From: Kineococcus gynurae
Lineage (GTDB): Bacteria > Actinomycetota > Actinomycetes > Actinomycetales > Kineococcaceae
NCBI RefSeq assembly: GCF_050871315.1
Contig: NZ_JBJLRE010000017.1
Length of the DNA stretch: 64,000 bases
Reading direction: 5' to 3' (one strand)
The notes under the pieces are model-generated. The model was not told the origin of the DNA. It worked only from the letters and a program-made list of their open reading frames with translations, and searched no databases. Positions 61,738-64,000 of the stretch are shown here, piece after piece. Every line of letters starts with the position of its first letter. Position 1 is the first letter of the stretch. A program made the translations under genes and the position numbers.

Positions 61738-62402
61738 GCACCGTGGCGCTGGCCGCCGCGGTGGCCGTGCTGCTCGGTTCGGCGGTGCTGCTGCTCGGGA
61801 CCGAGCGGGACGGGGACCGCGGGAGCGCGCACCGGGGGGACGGGGGCCGGGGGAGCGGGGGCCGGGGAGTCGGGCCCCTCCGCGTCCGCCGCCGCGGTGG
61901 GCGAGGAGTCCCGGTCGAGACGCCGGCCGACGTCCCGTTGCTGCTGGACCTCGTCGCCACGGGCCTCGGCGCGGGTCTGCCCGTGACGACGGCGGTGGCC
62001 GAGGCCGTCCGGGCGGTCCGGCAGGTCGCGGCGCCGGCCGGGGACGGGACGGGCACTGCGGGGCTGGGCACCGGGGGGCTGCTGGAGCTGGAGCGGGCGG
62101 GGGCCCGGGTGGCGCTCGGCGCCGACCCGTCCACCTGGCGCGACGCGGGACCCCGCTGGGCGGCGCTCGCGGAGGTGCTGGAGCTGTCCGCGACGACCGG
62201 TCTGGCCCCGGCCGACCTGCTCCGGGCCGAGGCCGCGCGCGCCCGGCGGTCGCGGCGCCGGGCCGCGGAGGAGGGCGCCGGGCGCGCGGGCGCCCTGCTC
62301 GTGGTCCCGCTGGGGCTGTGCTCGTTGCCCGCCTTCCTCCTGCTCGCCGTCGTGCCCGTGGTCCTCGACTTGGCCGTCGGCACCTGGGAGGGCCTGCGGT
62401 GA
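61734..62402 (+). CDS. TadC-like T2SS-F membrane protein
   Basis: A 222-residue partner of the TadB-like protein. N-terminal helix VALAAAVAVLLGSAVLLLG, a Gly/Arg-rich linker (30-60), then DVPLLLDLVATGLGAGLPVT, WAALAEVLELSATTGLAPAD and LLRAEAARARRSRRRAAEEG, and two close membrane segments (GALLVVPLGLCSLPAFLL, LLAVVPVVLDLAVG). Start GTG 61734 overlaps the tadB stop (GTGA). The pair would form the platform that the TadA motor turns. Confidence 0.83.
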   Translation: MSTVALAAAVAVLLGSAVLLLGTERDGDRGSAHRGDGGRGSGGRGVGPLRVRRRGGRGVPVETPADVPLLLDLVATGLGAGLPVTTAVAEAVRAVRQVAAPAGDGTGTAGLGTGGLLELERAGARVALGADPSTWRDAGPRWAALAEVLELSATTGLAPADLLRAEAARARRSRRRAAEEGAGRAGALLVVPLGLCSLPAFLLLAVVPVVLDLAVGTWEGLR

Positions 62403-62549
62403 GGTGCGGACGGGGGCGTCGTCCACAGGCGACGGGTCGTCTCGGCGTCGTCCACAACCGTTGGGCGGCAGCCGATCCGAGGGTGCTGGGACGAGCAGGA
62501 TCGAGATCGGCCCGAGCGGGTCGACGTGGCTGAGGCTGAGGAGAGGGAG

Positions 62550-62813
62550 ATGACCGTGCGAGCGATCAGGCGGACCGGCAGGCGGACCATCCGGGAGAGC
62601 GAGGCGGGCTCGCGGCCCGGGGAACCGGCGGGCCGGGAGCTCGCGGTGAGGCCGACGGGGGGCGCGGGGGACGCGGGGATGGCCACGGCGGAGTACGCGA
62701 TGGTCCTGCTGGCCGCCGCCGGCTTCGCCGGCCTGCTGGCCGCGCTGCTCACCAGCGGCGAGGTGCGCGGTCTGCTGACCGGCATCGTGCGCAGCGCGTT
62801 GACGCTGGGCTGA
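62550..62813 (+). CDS. DUF4244 Flp pilin-like protein
   Basis: An 87-residue protein: a 43-residue leader rich in Arg and Gly is followed by G43 then MATAEYAMVLLAAAGFAGLL. The glutamate and tyrosine stand at +5 and +6 after the glycine, the Flp pilin rule for cleavage by a prepilin peptidase. The mature 44-residue chain is a single hydrophobic helix with a short tail (TSGEVRGLLTGIVRSALTLG). GAGAGGGAG lies before ATG 62550. No prepilin peptidase gene lies in the window. Confidence 0.85.
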   Translation: MTVRAIRRTGRRTIRESEAGSRPGEPAGRELAVRPTGGAGDAGMATAEYAMVLLAAAGFAGLLAALLTSGEVRGLLTGIVRSALTLG

Positions 62814-62817
62814 GGCG

Positions 62818-63192
62818 GTGCCCGGACGACGCCCGCGCGACGAGGGGGCCGTGGTCGTCGAGTTCGCGGTGGCGCTGCCGGTCGTGGTGCTCCTCGTGGC
62901 CCTGGTCCTCGGGGTCGCCCGGGTCGGCGGCGCCCAGGTGCGCTGCATCGACGCCGCGGCGGCGGGGGCGCGCGCGGCCGCCCGGGGGGAGGCCCCGTCG
63001 GTCGTCCGGGCGACCGTGGCCGCGGTCGCGCCCACCGGCCGGACCCGCATCACCGGCCCGGCCGGCGGGGGTCGCGGACGCACCGTGGTGGTCGAGGTCG
63101 GTGAGCGGGTGGCGCCGCTCGGGTGGGGTGTGCAGGTGCCGGTGTCGGCGCGGGCGGTGGCCGCGGTGGAACTCACGGGGGAGGGGTCGTGA
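62818..63192 (+). CDS. TadE-like pseudopilin
   Basis: A 124-residue TadE-family protein. After a short basic leader, G10 then AVVVEFAVALPVVVLLVALV with Glu at +5 shows the TadE pseudopilin signature. The remainder (CIDAAAAGARAAARGEAPSV) is extracellular and beta-rich. GTG 62818 lies just 4 bases after the DUF4244 stop; its own stop overlaps the next gene. Confidence 0.85.
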   Translation: MPGRRPRDEGAVVVEFAVALPVVVLLVALVLGVARVGGAQVRCIDAAAAGARAAARGEAPSVVRATVAAVAPTGRTRITGPAGGGRGRTVVVEVGERVAPLGWGVQVPVSARAVAAVELTGEGS

Positions 63193-63602
63193 GCAGGGGG
63201 CGGGTCCGACCCGGGGTGGGGGGTCCGGATGCGGGCTCGGGAAGCGCGCTGGTGCTGGGGATCACCGCCCTGGCGCTCGGCGCGGCGCTCACGGTGGCCG
63301 GACTCGGGGCGGCCACCACGGCCCGGCACCGGGCCACCGCGGCCGCGGACCTGGCCGCGCTCGCGGCCGCCGACGTCGCCCTCGGGCGGTCACCGGGAGG
63401 TCCGGCGACGGCGTGCGGCCGGGCGGGGGAGGTGGCGACGGCCGGGTCGGCCCGGCTGGTCGGCTGCCGGGTCTCGGTGGTGGACGGCTCGCCCGTGGTC
63501 GACGTGAGCACGGCGGTCGACCTGCCGGGCGCGTTGCACGGTCTGGGTCCGGCCCGGGCGTCGGCCCGGGCCGGGGCTCAGCCGACGAGGACCGGTTCGT
63601 GA
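63189..63602 (+). CDS. Rv3654c-like TadE/TadG-type protein
   Basis: A 137-residue protein like mycobacterial Rv3654c, the last gene of the actinobacterial Tad cluster. GSGSALVLGITALALGAALT begins the hydrophobic part, and TTARHRATAAADLAALAAAD with two cysteines (CGRAG, LVGCRVSVVDG) completes the domain. It is likely anchored in the membrane with an outer disulfide. GTG 63189 overlaps the TadE stop. Its end overlaps the convergent helicase gene by 25 bases. Confidence 0.82.
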   Translation: MSRGRVRPGVGGPDAGSGSALVLGITALALGAALTVAGLGAATTARHRATAAADLAALAAADVALGRSPGGPATACGRAGEVATAGSARLVGCRVSVVDGSPVVDVSTAVDLPGALHGLGPARASARAGAQPTRTGS

Positions 63603-64000
63603 CGGCGGGGACCGACCCCGCCATCGGGTCCGTGGTCGGGTCCGTGGTCGGGCCCCTCGGCCGGTCCGTCGTCGGGTCGGCCGTCGTCCCCACCCGTCGG
63701 GACGGGGGTGGGGGGGCCGCCGAGGTGGGCGACGACGAGGTCCAGCACGGCGACGGCCCCGGCCTTGTCCAGCGGTTCGTTGCCGTTGCCGCACTTGGGC
63801 GACTGCACGCAGGACGGGCAGCCGGACTCGCACGGGCACCCCCGCACCGCGTCCCGGGTCGCCCGCAGCCAGTGCTCCAGGAGCTGGTGACCGCGGTCGG
63901 CGTACCCGGCCCCGCCGGGGACGGAGTCGTGGACGAAGACGGTGGGACGGCCGGTGTCGGGGTGCCGGGCGGTCGAGAGACCCCCGAGGTCCCAGCGGTC
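63578..64000 (-). CDS. DEAD/DEAH helicase with DUF1998 (partial, C-terminal end)
   Basis: The last 140 residues of a large helicase, cut by the window edge. DRWDLGGLSTARHPDTGRPT, VFVHDSVPGGAGYADRGHQL and the zinc-binding cluster CPCESGCPSCVQSPKCGNGN, followed by EPLDKAGAVAVLDLVVAHLG, match the DUF1998 C-terminus of Hrq1/MrfA-type repair helicases. The final 50 residues are a Pro/Gly/Asp repeat (DHGPDHGPDGGVGP) of low complexity. In mycobacteria the same helicase gene also neighbours the ssd-tad cluster. Confidence 0.88.
   Translation of the reverse strand, partial: DRWDLGGLSTARHPDTGRPTVFVHDSVPGGAGYADRGHQLLEHWLRATRDAVRGCPCESGCPSCVQSPKCGNGNEPLDKAGAVAVLDLVVAHLGGPPTPVPTGGDDGRPDDGPAEGPDHGPDHGPDGGVGPRRHEPVLVG

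Overview
High-GC actinobacterial chromosome. GTG starts are frequent, ATGA/GTGA overlaps are common, and the gene set is actinobacterial: furA-katG, recR-DUF5063-lysC-asd, ssd/tad pilus genes beside a DUF1998 helicase, an Lsr2-like protein and an Asp23/AmaP operon. Protein content resembles Kineococcus or a relative; this is an inference, since no ribosomal RNA is in the window.

Region 1 (1-1750): yqeY and a metallophosphoesterase gene diverge, followed by tRNA-Pro(CGG). Region 2 (1706-13146): an integrated pSAM2-type actinomycete integrative and conjugative element of about 11.4 kb, bounded by 44-bp direct repeats of the tRNA-Pro 3' half. It carries int, xis, a RepSA-like HUH initiator, an FtsK-like DNA translocase and a Pra-like activator on the minus strand, then an Xre/TPR regulator and a Pif-like Nudix protein on the plus strand. 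Cargo genes with lower GC sit at both ends: a membrane protein, an ETEC_3214-like protein, and a defence-type reverse transcriptase that is the best candidate for an undescribed system. Region 3 (13147-14811): flanking accessory DNA with a TIR-domain gene and a decayed IS3-family transposase.

Region 4 (14812-31200): TerD-family protein, lipoprotein, DUF2254 and YagU-like membrane proteins, a frameshifted gene, a HelD-like helicase, and a TetR gene next to a six-gene Asp23/Gls24 envelope-stress operon. The same operator-like palindrome lies in front of both the TetR gene and the operon. Then come DUF2071, two CNNM/CorC proteins and an S9 peptidase in overlapping order. Region 5 (31200-46070): a secreted beta-gamma crystallin-like protein, MFS, ABC-F, NCS2 and FNT membrane or ATPase genes, the lysine/threonine entry genes asd-lysC, an oxidoreductase, and DUF5063-recR-dnaX.

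Region 6 (46130-56055): SRP RNA, four tRNAs (Ser-GGA, Ser-CGA, Arg-ACG, Ser-GCT), a LytR_C protein, a divergent SnoaL/TetR pair with twin operators, tadA and its partner, upp, a PH-domain protein, an Lsr2-tailed basic protein, and katG-furA with a FurA operator. Region 7 (56235-64000): a penicillin-binding protein, then an Flp/Tad pilus cluster (ssd, tadA, tadB, tadC, DUF4244 pilin-like, two TadE-like genes) converging on a partial DEAD/DUF1998 helicase cut by the window edge.
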